Origin: Mycteria americana
Taxonomy: Eukaryota > Chordata > Aves > Ciconiiformes > Ciconiidae
Direction: 5' to 3'
Length of the DNA: 64,000 bases
Assembly (NCBI RefSeq): GCF_035582795.1
Contig: NC_134373.1
Coordinates: 26,010,501-26,074,500, forward strand
Numbering within the stretch: position 1 is the first letter of the stretch; each line of letters opens with the position of its first letter. Below, one piece after another: positions 13,701 to 25,700 of the stretch. A program made the position numbers and the translations under genes. The notes below the pieces were generated by a model. It had not been told where the DNA came from. It saw only the letters and a list, made by a program, of their open reading frames with translations, and searched no databases.

Positions 13701-16700
13701 CAGCGCCGGCACGAGGGGTGCAAGTGTGCGCCAAGGCACGGAGCCACCTGCCGAGCACCCCGAGAGGGGCCGGGACTTGGGCCGTCACCCCCGCAGCCCA
13801 GCTCCTGCCGGCCGTGGGGCACAGGGCTGGCTCCTGCTCCCACCCCCGTGCCGCCGCACTTTGCCGGAGGCTGGGAGCAGGGTCCCGGCAGGGTACAAGC
13901 AGTGCAGCCAAGGCCGGGGCAGGATGGGCGCAGCCCGGGGGGCTCAGGCAGCCGTCAGCAGGGAGGGCTGGGGGGAGCAGGGCACACACAGCAAAGGGCA
14001 AGAGGAGGGAGGCAGCGTCACTCGTCCCCGCAGGCTCCTTCCCTGGCCTCGGGGGATGCCAGGCAGAGCCTGGTTATCAGTCTCGAGCCCCCCCTCCCCA
14101 TTTGCACACATATATTGGGGTCCTAGGAGGACCACAGCAGGGCCGGGGAAGGGGGCTGGACAGCCCAGTCCCATGCATACAGGCTATTGCTGGAAATGGG
14201 CAGGGGGGACCTCTCCAAGCTCCCCTGTGCCTGACACGAAGCTTGCAGGCTGCCTGGGGCAAGGAGGGAGGGAGCTATCGGCACGGCAGGGCAGGGGGAC
14301 ATGTCCCCTGCAGGGCCACCAAGGGCAAAAGCCCTCCCTGCACAGCCAGGGGCAGCACCCGGCCCCAGCAGCGGGTACATGGGGGGACAGGGGAACATGG
14401 GGTGAAGTTAGGCTGCAGGGAGCAGCAGGCTCTGGGTCAGGCTGGCGGGGGCCCTGGCACAGCTGGGCAGTGGGATCCAGGGCCATGGGGCCGCACATCT
14501 GGACGGGGCAGCAGGGCAGTCTGCCTTCTGCTGCAGGGCCAGCCTCCGAGGGCAGCCCCAGGCACGCAGCTCCACTTTCCCGCCCCCGGCTTGCGCCCAC
14601 CTGCGCTGCGGCAGGGAAGGGCAGGCTGGCTCATCCTCTTCTCCCGCAGCACCGCCAAGGGGGGGTCTGCAGTGGCCCCTTCCCCACACAGCTCATGCAG
14701 GGCACAGGAGCCAGCTGGCCCCTTGGGGCTGGGGGGGACGCACTCGGGGAGCTTTACCTCTGACCTCCAGCTTGGCCTCACACTGCTTGGTGCCGTACTC
14801 ATTGACAGCCTTGCAGGTGTAGAAGCCGGTGTCGGTGCGCTCCGCTGCCAGGATGTGCAGCGTGAAGAGCCCTCGCGCCCCTTCCACCTCCTCCGCGTGG
14901 TGACGGCGGCCATACTTCACCGGCTGTCGGTTCCTCAGCCTGCTCCGGACACAGGCAGAGCAGCATGGTCATGCCTGGCCCTGCACGCCCAGCCTGGCTG
15001 TCCCCAAAAGACCCCTCTCCTCCACCCCCAACCCTGCTCAGGACCAGAGCTCCGAGCTGGCCATCCCCAAATGGGGAGGTCACCATGCTTGTCTCCTCCT
15101 CCTCTGCCCAGCTGTGACCCAGCAAGCACCGAGACTCACCAGTAAATGATGGGCTTGGGCTCCCCACGGACACGGACGCTCATGCTGACATCCTGCCCCT
15201 CCAGCACCGACTGGTCCGACAGGGACACCTGGGGAAGCAGGGGTCAGAGAGCAGCGAGCATCTGCCTGCACCCAGGGCCATGCATCCCCACCACTGCACC
15301 CAGGACTGTGTGTCCCCCATCACAACAGCAGCCCTGGCGTACCAGGGGAGCTGGTGAGGTGGAGGCTGCCCAGGTGCCGGGAGCACCCCAGATCAGGGGG
15401 TAGGAAGGCCTGACCTGGCACCTCCTGGCACCAGGGACCGCAGGGCTGCGGTCACAGGGCGCTGCTCCCCCTCTGCCAGGTCCCAGGGGGGCTGTCGGCT
15501 CACCTCAAAGGTGGGTGCAGCCTTGAAGGTGCTCTCCGGGGAGCCGTGGGCAGCCCCATGCTCGGCTCTAGGCTGCAGCTTCATGGCCGGTCGATGCTGG
15601 GGGGTGCTGGACTCGGGGAACTCTTCCAGGGGGCTCAGGTACTCCTCATCCGAGGTGATGGGGCTGGCCTGGCCGAGGGGGGGTGCCAGGTTCCCATGCC
15701 GCTCCACGGCGGGGGCTACCACAGGAGAGGCTGGATAAGGAGCTGGCAGCAGCCAGAGCTGGGCAGGAGGCTCAGGGCACCCCTCCCCACCACCCTGCAC
15801 CCCAGGGGTGCCCGGGGACGCCCATCCCACGGCACATCCCAGCTCGGCAGCAGCCAGCAGCGAAGGGGTGCGGGGCCGCGCAGGGGGAGGGGGTGAGAAG
15901 CACTCCACGGGACGATAAGGGGACGCGATATCCCGCAAGGCGACAGCAGGGCTCAAGTGGCTCTTACGCAGCAGCCCGCGCTCCCATCCTTAAGCCGCCC
16001 GGATTCCCGGGATGGCTGCCCCTGCCCCGAGCCGGCGAGGGCTGAAGGTGACATTGGCAGCTGCGCTCCCCCAGCAGCCCGGCCGGCCGCCTGCCCGCTC
16101 CCCGGGGGGCCGGACCCGCTGCCCGGGGCCGGGATGGGGGACCGCGGGGTGCGGGATGCGTGCGGGGGCCGGGGGTGGGCGCTGCGAGGTGGGGAGCAGC
16201 GAGCGGCGCGGGGTGCTGGCAGAGCCCGGCCGCCGCGCTGGGGGTGCTGGCCCCCCTCCAGCCCGGCTGCCGGAGAGCCCTCACCCCCCCTCCCCTTCCC
16301 GGGGGGAGGCGGGCGGGCTGCCCGGTGCAGGGCGAGGGCTCTGCCCCCCTCCCCCCCCGCGCCCCCGCCATGCCCGCGGGCAGCCCCAGAGCGGAGAGCT
16401 GGGGGGCCCGACCCCCGGCTCCCCCCCCCCCCACCCGCCGCCCCGCATCCCCCCGCCGCCCCCCGCACTCACCGGGGGGCGCGGCCCCGGCAGCCCCCGC
16501 CCCGAGCCGAGCCGAGCCGAGCCGCGCTGCGCCGGGCTGGGCCGGGCCGGGCCGCACCGCCGAGCCGCCGCTGCCGCTGCCGGGGCCGGTGCGGCGGTGC
16601 CGGGCGCGCCTCCAGCCCGCGGGGCCGCCGGCCCGCTGAGCCCTCCCCGCCCCGGCGCCGCCCGGCCCCCGGGGCTGGGCCAGCAGCGCGGGGGAGGGCC

Positions 16701-19700
16701 CGCCGCGGGGCCGGGGGCTGCCGGGCCCCTTCCCGGCCCCCCGCCGCCGTGCCCCCGGCTGGCCCTGCCCGGGCGCTGCTGCTGCCCCTGGGTGGGCGGC
16801 CCCGCTGCAGCCCGGAGCGGGTGGTTTTGTCGGTGCTTCCGGCCCCCAGGGCAGCTCTGAGCCTCCGCACTGGGGATGGGGAGCGCCTTGGGGCTGCGGC
16901 CGGCTGGGTACCCCCCGGCCAGCGGGGTGGAGGGCGGGCTGGGTACCCCCCGGCCAGCAGCTCGGTGGGCAGGCTGGGTATCCCCACAACGAATGGCTTG
17001 TGGGGCAGCGGTATCCCCACGGCTAGCAGGTTGGAGAGCAGGGGTACCCCCACGGTTTGCGGGCTGGAGGGCAGGGAGGGGTGTCCCCATGGTTTGCAGG
17101 CAGGAGGCAGGGGTACCCCCACGGTTTGCGGGCCGGAGGGCAAGCTGGGGTATCCCCGTGGCTAGCGGGGCGCAGCGCAGGTGTGGGGGAGGCCGGACAC
17201 CGGGCTGCTTGCTGGGCGCCGGGGGATGCTCACAGCCTGACCCCGCTCCCCCCCGGGGCAGATCCCTCCGTGCTTGCCGGCAGCACGTCAGCTGCTTCGG
17301 TTCAGACACAGCCTTGTAGGGTAAGGAAGCCGGTTTCTTCCCAGTGACAGCAGCGGCCGAGCTGGCAGCCAGCCCGCCGCCGCACCGGCCCTCCCACCGC
17401 CGGCCACGCTCCGCCGCCGGGCCGCCGGCACTCACCGGGCCGCACGCTGAGGATGGCACTGCAGCAGGTGGCCCCCACCTCGTTGGCCGCGGTGACGGTG
17501 TAGAGGCCAGCGTCGGCCACCCGGGCGCTCCTGACCAGCAGGGTGTGGCGCTCGCCCTCCGCCTTGATGGGCCGCGTCGTGCTGCTCCGCAGCGGGACCC
17601 CGTCCTTCCTCCAGGACACTGCCGGCAGGGGCGAGGGTCACTCGTGGGCGGGAGAGCCCAAGCTCCCCCGGGGCTCTGTGCAGGGTCCCGGGGAGGCCGG
17701 GCGCTGGGGACCGCTTTGCCGTGGGGAGCAGCCCCGGGTTCCCACGGCCCCTGACGGAGGGAGCGGGGCTGGCCCCCGTCTGATTCCTGGCATCCTCCTG
17801 CCCTCCAGTGGAGGCCGGAGGAGGGAATCAAAGCCGCTTGGCTTCTGCCCGGCTCCCTCGGCTGGTACCGGCTCCGGCTGCCCGGCTGCCCCTGCCCACG
17901 TCCTGGCTCCAGCACGCCCGGAGCCCATCAGCCCCGAGCCGGGCACCGGGGCTCTGCCCCTGGGAAACCACCTGAGCTGTCCCAACAGCAGCCCAGGGCA
18001 TCACCCGCGCAGTGCTCAGCAGCCCTTCTCCCGCTCTCCCGCTCACCAGCCCAGCCCAGCGCAGGGGAACAGCAGGCACCCTACCCGCACCCTGCCCTCC
18101 GCACCCCGCCCTGGCAGGCAGTGCCCAAGCACTTCGCTCCTGCCTGCGGGGAGGCAGGGCGAAAGGGGTGCTCCGGGGGTGGGCACATCACCTCCCTGAG
18201 ACACCCAGCTCGGGGCTGCGCGTCCCACTCTGCACAGCTCAGGTGGCCCCAAGGGACTGCTCAGTGGGTGGGACGTGGACATGCAGAGAGCCCCTCTGCC
18301 ACGCTCGCACCCCCGACCCCCCCAGCCCCGTGGTTGCTCACCTTCTGGCTGGGGGTTGGCCGTGACAATGCACTTGAGCAGCACCTCCGCCCCCACGGCC
18401 ACCGCCATGTCCTGGATGGGGATCTCAAAGACGGGGGCTTCCAGGGGATCTTCACCCGCTGAGACGTAGGAGTCGTCGGAGGACTCTGGACAGGGAGAGA
18501 CGGGCCCCATGGCTGTCAGCGGGGTGGAGCGAGCGGGTCCTGTGCCGTGCCAGCCTGCATGCAGGCAGAGCAGAGGCCTCGCAACCCTCTGCCCATCCCT
18601 GCCACCATGTGCCCCACACCCTCGCTGCGGCATTCGCAGGTTCCCGGGCCGTGCAGTGGAGGAAAGGGCCACATCAGGGGCCACCACGGCACAGTGCCCG
18701 CAGCGGCACGAGGCAGGGGACCACAGGGCAGGGAGCGTACAGCCTGCTGTACATCCCCATACAGCACAAAGGATGAGGCGACAGCGGGCTGTGGAAGGAG
18801 GAGGGTTGTACGGCCCACTGCAACCCCCACTCCAAGCTCCCCCCCACCCACCCCAGGGTGCTGGCTGCTCTGCCCTGCCACATCAGCATCAGCCTCCCAG
18901 CTCCCTCCCCTCCCATGGCCCCAGCACACGGGCAAAAGTCCTGGGGCTGTGCCAGGAACCTCAGGCACATGGGCCTGGCACTGCTCCAGCCAGAGCAGAG
19001 CCTGGAAGGAGCTTCCAGCCCGGGTGCCGTCTGGTCTCACCCCTGCATGCTGGGATGGGCAGCGCACCTCTCCCCTGGCTAAGCCACCACAGCATCCCCT
19101 GGGGACGCTTGGGCTGCATGCCCTGCCCGGAGCACCGAGCACGGTCCAGCCGGGACAAGCTGCAGTGGGTGCCCTGTGCTCCAGGGGCCTGGACCAGCCC
19201 AGTGCTGGGTGCCAGAGGTCAGCACCCTGCATCCTTCCCATGCCAGGCAGCAGGGACGGACATGTCAGCAAGCGTCATGACCTCAAGGCCCAGCAAACTG
19301 GTACCCAGGCTGGTCTGTCTTATGGCACTGGTTGGTTCCAACATCCCAACCCCCAGAGCCGTGTCCCCCCACCCTAACCCAGTGCTCTCTGACACAGCCT
19401 GGGCTCCCCACGCCTTCCAGGGTCAGGCTGGGGGTTCCCCATCCCGCTCAGGGACTGGCTGGGCCAGCTCTGTGCCTGCAGGAGGGCAGAAAGCCATGCT
19501 CCTACCTAGCTCTGGAGAGGTGGGCCTGGCTCGGCGCCCCTTCCCCTTGCTCCGCGTGCTTCTGCCTTCTTGAGCCATCCGGCCGCTCTCTTTCTTCTCT
19601 GACACTTTCGTCTGCCTTCTCTCCACCTCCCTGCCTGTGCCATGCTGCCCTGCCCAGCTCCTCTCCAAGCGAGCCTCCTGCTCCATCCCTGGCTTTGCCC

Positions 19701-22700
19701 AGGGCAGGAACCGCACCTCCGCAGGCGCCTCCGGCCGCCGGTACAGCCCGTGGGGCACGGCCAGCCGGGAGGCCAGGGCTTCGCTCACCGCCCCAGGGGC
19801 CCGGGCTCCACCAGCGGGGCCCCCGTCCGGGCACGTGCTGCCTTCGGCAGGACCCGCCTGAGAAAGGGCCACCCGCCCCTGCGGGGTGGCTTGCGCTAAC
19901 GGCCACTGCTCCTTCTTCTTCACTTCCCCGGTGCCTTCTTGCTGCGGACCCTTCCTGGCACCCGCATCCTCCACCTCGGTGGGCTGACCGGCCACCGTGC
20001 CACCCCGTGCCGGGGCTTTCCTCCCGCGCTGCCCCCCCGGCTCTGGCTCCCCATCGGGTCCCACCAGTGCCACGCTGGAAAGTGCCAGGTGCTGGATGAC
20101 GTGCGTGCTCTCCGCCGGCGGGAAGGTCTTCGGCAGCAGCGGTTTGCGCCCACCGGCGCCCTGTGAGGAGAGAGTGCGGGGGGCGCGGGGGGTGGCGGGC
20201 TCGCCAGCTGCCGGGGGCGAGGGTGCCGGGGGCAGCCCGGCTTTGCACAGCTCCTGGGAGCGCCGCAGCTGCTGCTTGGAGACCGTCCGCTTGATGCGGG
20301 TCAGCTCCTCCGCAAACTTGTGCTCAATGGTGTAGACACGGCTGGCGAACTTGCCCCGCTCGTCAAAAGATGCGGCTTTCTGCCGGAAGGCCAAACGCCG
20401 GCACGCGGCCGTGCCGCCCGGCTCCCAGCGGCCGCCTTCCCGCACATCCTCCCGCGAGCCGCCCAGCGTGCCAGCACGGCGCGAGCCATAGTCGGGCTGG
20501 TCGAAGGAGCGCGTCTTGCGCAAGGGCAGCCAGGGGTGTGCGGGGAAGGGGCTGTCCGCCTGCTCCAGGCTCCTCCGCCGCTCCTCGAAGTACTGCAGCC
20601 TCTCGAAGATCTTGGAGCCGGTGCGCACCAGCTTGGGCGATGCCCGGACGGAGACGCGGCCGGAGGCGTCGCTCATCGGTGTCTGGGGACGGGACTCTTG
20701 CGTGCTGCCCTGCGAGTACCCCGAGGACTTGGGCTTCTTGATCTTCTCCTCATATTCCTCGGGGACGGTGTCCTGGTACTCAGCTGGCACCGAGGACTTC
20801 TTGCGGGGGGTCACGGGCGTGAAGGAGGGGACGCCAGGGCCACGGGAGGCAGGCTGGGACGCAGCACTGGTGGGCGGCAGCAGGCACGGGCTGGCGCGGG
20901 GAGACGGCGAGCGGAGGATGGGTGGCTTGGCAGTCAGCGGCAGGGCAGCGGGGGACCTCGGGGGCTCGGCACCAGGCTTCGGAGAGACGGGGCCGCTGTG
21001 GAGGTCATCTCTCCGGTAGCCCCCCTGGGGGATGCTGCTGCAAGGGGAGAGACAGAGGAGTGCGGTTCAGAGCCCACCCTCACCACCTGGCTGCGTCCCT
21101 GCTCCCAGCCCGCACCACTGTGCCCAATGGGGCACGGCAAGGAGGGCAGGTGGCCAGGGCAGCCCCAGGACCAGGGAGCCTCAAGAGGCCCCGGCGAGTG
21201 AATCTGGCTGCCCAGAGACCGTCGGGAGCTGGCTGGGTTGGATGAGAGTCCTGGGCTGCTGTGACACAGCAGTGTCCCCTTGCCCAGGGTTCCCGTGTGG
21301 GACAGCAGGGTGATGCTGGGATACCCAGCGAGTCCCCTCCCCAGCGCTGCCATGCAGACAGGACCGGGGACCGGGGGTGCCCCAGTTTGCCGGGGCGTCC
21401 TGGCGTGCCGGGGCAGCGTGGCACAGGCCAGCTCTTCTGCAAGGCGGAGGGGGACCCGAGTCTACGAGCACCCCCCGCACACATGCTGCTGCAGGCACGT
21501 CCCCCCGCCCCGCTGCCCCCGGGGGAGCTCGGCATTCATGGTGCAGAAATCATAAGGTGGAGATGAGGTTCTGGTGGAACAAGCAGCCTCGAACAAAAAA
21601 AGGGGCAGGATGGAGGTCGAAGGAGCAGGTCTGCAGGGATGGGGACCGAAGGTGGAGGGGAGGAATGGGGGCTCTGAGCACGTCAGCAGGTCCTGGGGAG
21701 GCAGCATGTCCCTGGCCCCTGCTGCCACCCCTGTGTGGTGGGGACTGCGGATGGCAGAGCCTTGCCGGTGGGTGTCCCAGGCTGTCCCAGGTGTGCACCC
21801 CCACGTCCCCACACCCTGAGCTGTGCAGAGCCCCCGTGGCTGGGTGGGATGGGGGGACACCCACGGCACAGCCTGTGGGTGGGATGCTGCAGCTCATGCA
21901 GCGGTGCAGGGGTTACCCCCAGCCTCAACCTGGCCACAGCAGAAAGGGACCCCACTCCACGTCCTCCCCGCTCACCCAAGGGCCTGTATCCCCCCCGACC
22001 CAGGTTGCTCCAACCTCCTCACCGGGAACAGGCTGCCTACTGCTCAGAGTCCCCGTTCCTCATCCGGGCATGGCGAAGGCAAAGAAAGCCCAGGCGGAGG
22101 GGAGGAGATGGCTGCGGGGGTTGGAAGGAGATGGCCCCAGCGCGATGTCCCCTCCGCGCGCGTCCCCCGGCTACTTACACGTGGAGCGAGAGCGCCCGTC
22201 CTCGGTACAGGCTGAAGGCGCTGCCGTACGGGTCGCTGGCCACTGAAAGGCTATCCTCTGACCCCCAGCTCGTGCCCACCAGATTAGCCCGTGATGCCCG
22301 CACCAGCGGCTCCACGCCCAGGTGCCGGACCTCGGCGCTGCGCGGGGCCGGCGCGTTTGCTTGCCTTGGAGTTCCCTGCGGCTGCTGCCAGGCAGCGGGG
22401 CGGAGGTAGGGTCCCCGTGCAGGGAAGCTGGCATCCGTCTCCTTCTCCACCACGGTCTGCTGGCTGCCCGACCAGCTGGAGCGCTCCTCCGCCTGCGACA
22501 GGGCCAGCACCGAGGTTGGCGTCGTGTTCATGGAGGCGTCCACGAGGGTGTCAGACCCACCTGGAAGAGGAGGGATGAGCCGACACCGGGTGCCTGCGGG
22601 GACGAGCCCAGCACCCTGCTTGGAGAGGGCTGAGCCGCCACGGGGTGTCCCGGGGTGTCCCAGGGTGTCCTGAGCAGGCTGTCCCAAGCCCTCTCCCCTT

Positions 22701-25700
22701 TGCATGGGTGGACCACAGCTCCCCCGCCCATGGAGACCCCCAAAGCTGGGTCAGCAGAGCCTTTGCGGAGGGGCCATGCCCGGTAGCCGGTGCCGGGGCT
22801 CGGTGCCAGCCGGGTGCCCCCTGCTCACCCGTGGGGGTGCTGAAGGCTGTCTCATCCTGGAGCTCGCTGCGCTGCGTCACCTGGGGGTCGCTGGGCTCAT
22901 CCTCGCCCGTCTCCGAGTCTGGGGAGGGGGGGGGAGAGCAGGGGGTGAGGGAACACGGGGGCAGCAAGCCAGGCTGGTGCTGCCCCTTGCAAACCCACCG
23001 GCTCCAGGGGCAGGAGAGCAGCGCCCAGGCAGCTCTGGGAGGAGGCAGCGCCAGGGCGGGGGGCATGACGGTGACCTGCAGGGACAAGCTGCCAGCAGGA
23101 AAAGGCAGGACCAGGGGTGGGAAAGTCCATCAGGGCAAGGGCAGGCAGAGGAGGGCAGGCAAAGCGGGCAGGAGCAGCGTTAAGATGACAGGAGGAAGGG
23201 AGACCGTGCTGGCGGTGGGAAAGCGGCTGGCAGAGGCAGCGCGGGGACGGGGAGGCAGGGCAGGGGGATAGCGGCAGTGACGGGGCAGGGTGGCAGGCAG
23301 GGGCGCAGGGCCTGCTCTGGGGACGGGGCTGGCATCGGGCAGGGGTCTTCCTACCGTAGCTTTGTTTCCTGCAGGAGCGGAAAACTTCGCTTCCATAGGG
23401 GCAGCAAGAGAGAGAGAGACATCAACACCCGGTTATCGGCCCGGCCTGCGGAGACGCGGGGGGCAGCAGGGAGGGACCTTGTCCCCAGCATCTCCCCGCA
23501 CTGCTGTGGGGCAGGGACCTGCCGGGGCAGCGCCTGGGTGGGCCATGCTGGCTCAGAGAGCCTGGCACCCTGTGCTGGGCTTTGGGTCCGGGGATGGGGC
23601 CAGGACTGGGCATTTGCCCATCTCAGAATCCCCCGAGGAGCACGCCATGCCCTGCCCGGCCCCACGGCAGGGGCCAGGTGCCCATGGGGCATGGAAAACA
23701 GGTCTGGCTCCCCCAGACTTCCCCACCACGTCTCCACTCTGCACCATGTTCACTGCACGCCGCTCCAGCGCTGCACACAGACCCTCCTCGCACACAGACC
23801 ATCCCGCCTGCACAGTGCGTGGCACCGTCCCCTCCCCGTGCCAAGGCCACATCCTGCCCAGCAGGACAGCCACCTCCTGTCCCCGGAGCTGCTGCAGCTC
23901 CCCATGGACTGGCCTTGCTGCCGCAGCACCTGCACATCCCTGTGCTCTGCAGGGCACCGCAGCTTGGGGCCAGACCCCTCAGCCCACGCCCCAGCTGGGC
24001 GCTCCTGGGGGTGCTGAGGCATGCGGACATGTGTGTCCATGTGCAAGCACCCTCCCTCTGGCATATACATGTGCATCCTCTACCCCACCGGTTGCAAGTG
24101 CTGCTTGATATGGCCATGCCCCATAGCATGGCCCTGGTTGATGAAGCAGGGATGCTCGGGGTAGAGCATCAGCGAGAGCCTCCCCACAGGCAGGATGCAG
24201 CCAGACCGGATCAGTGCCACCCTAACGTCCTGTCCCAGGAACGCCAACGCCGTGCAGCCAGGGAGGGCCAGCCTTTTTTCCCCGTCACTGCCCGAGCCCT
24301 CGCAAGCTGCCCCAACAGACCCCTGCGGCACGGAACATGTCTCCTGCCCCACCATCGCTCCCCTCCACTGCACTGCCACGGCGCGGTGCGGGGCCACGCT
24401 GCTCCCCTCCACTCCAAGCTGCCCCTCTGCAGCCTGGCACACCGCCAGCTGCCCCGTGCGCTGCCACCGCACCAGACTCTCCAGCCCGGCCACGACAGCC
24501 TGGCAGCCCCCGAGGAACCAGAGCTGCGGGGCCAGGAGCAGCTTGGCCTCATGGGGAGCACCAGGAGCCCCCAGCTGACCAGGACCCTGTTTCGGGGCTG
24601 GCGAGCTGCAGCCCATCCCTGCCCAGCCTCTGCTCGCTGCCCCCTGCGGCATGGCGGTGGGGCCGGACCCCATCCCGGCGCACTCAGGGCAGTGGGGGGG
24701 AGCCGGGTCCTGGTAACTCAACGCACCATGCGTGAAGCGCCCGAAGCGCCGCGAGTGGCCGGTCTTCTGCAAAGGAAAAGAGAAGAGAGCGTTACCCACG
24801 GCACAGTGCCACGCACCTTCTCATGCACGCACGCACAGTGCTGGCACGGCACACCCGCACGCACACGGCACATGCAGCACTGCTCACACCCACAATTGCT
24901 CACACACACACTGGCACAGCACACGCGGTGCCGCTCACACCCTCCCGCTGGCAGGGCACGCCCAGCACCGCTCACACGCACACTCACACCCCCCCCCGCC
25001 GCACACCCACGGGGTACCCACAGGCACACACCCCCGGGGTACCCACAGGCACACACCCCCAGGCACACACCCCCGCGCTCGCAGCCGTGGACGGGTGTAG
25101 GTGGACACGTGTAGCGCATGCCCAGCCACGCACACACACGATCACACGCACCTGCGTGCGCGCGCGCACACACACATATATCCCTTGGTGATGGCACTGC
25201 GCACCCCGACCCTGCACCGCTGCCCGTGCCCGGGGGGTGACACTGTGCACCCCAGCCCTGCACCACGGTGTGTGCCCAGGGAGCGACAGCCCTGGGCAGC
25301 ACAGCTGCCCCAGCACCTCTGCCTGCAGCCAGCACCGCCTGCAGCGAGGTCTTTGCTCGGGCAGGTGCCCAAATGCTCCACAGCCCCTTCGAAGCCACTG
25401 CCCGCGCCAGCGTGGGGACCGAGCCAGCAAAGCAACTTCCAGGCACTGGCCCAGACACCACCACGGGCACGGGCCCAGCGTGGGGACAGCATCCCCCATC
25501 CCCGGCGGAGGCCGTGCCAGCTGCCAGAGAGGCTGCCTGGCACAAGCGGCATGGGACTGGCCCGTCTGCGCGGGGCTGGAGGCGTGGGAGCCACGCTCGC
25601 CCGCACTGTCTGGGCAGGCAGGCGGGACCCGAGCATGGGGCGGAGGCACCGGGAGCTCCCTGCCAGCTCGGCTGCCCGCTGCACTGCAGCCCAGGGCAGG

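Noticed and set aside
13595-15145. 516-residue plus-strand frame
   Set aside because: It crosses SPEG exons 8-9 in antisense and is low-complexity Pro/Gly/Arg; no recognisable protein.
16281-17915. 544-residue minus-strand frame
   Set aside because: It runs through the CpG-rich block and minisatellite. Only the part matching exon 6 (17436-17618, in a different frame) is real.
23363-23392. Possible 30-nt cassette exon between SPEG exons 1 and 2
   Set aside because: A donor-like CG|GTAGGA and in-frame 30-nt length are possible, but the acceptor would skip a nearer AG and the peptide is unfamiliar. The 14-nt version shifts frame.
23582-25114. 510-residue plus-strand frame
   Set aside because: It spans the CA-rich repeat and SPEG intron 1; composition is repeat-driven and lacks any family signature.
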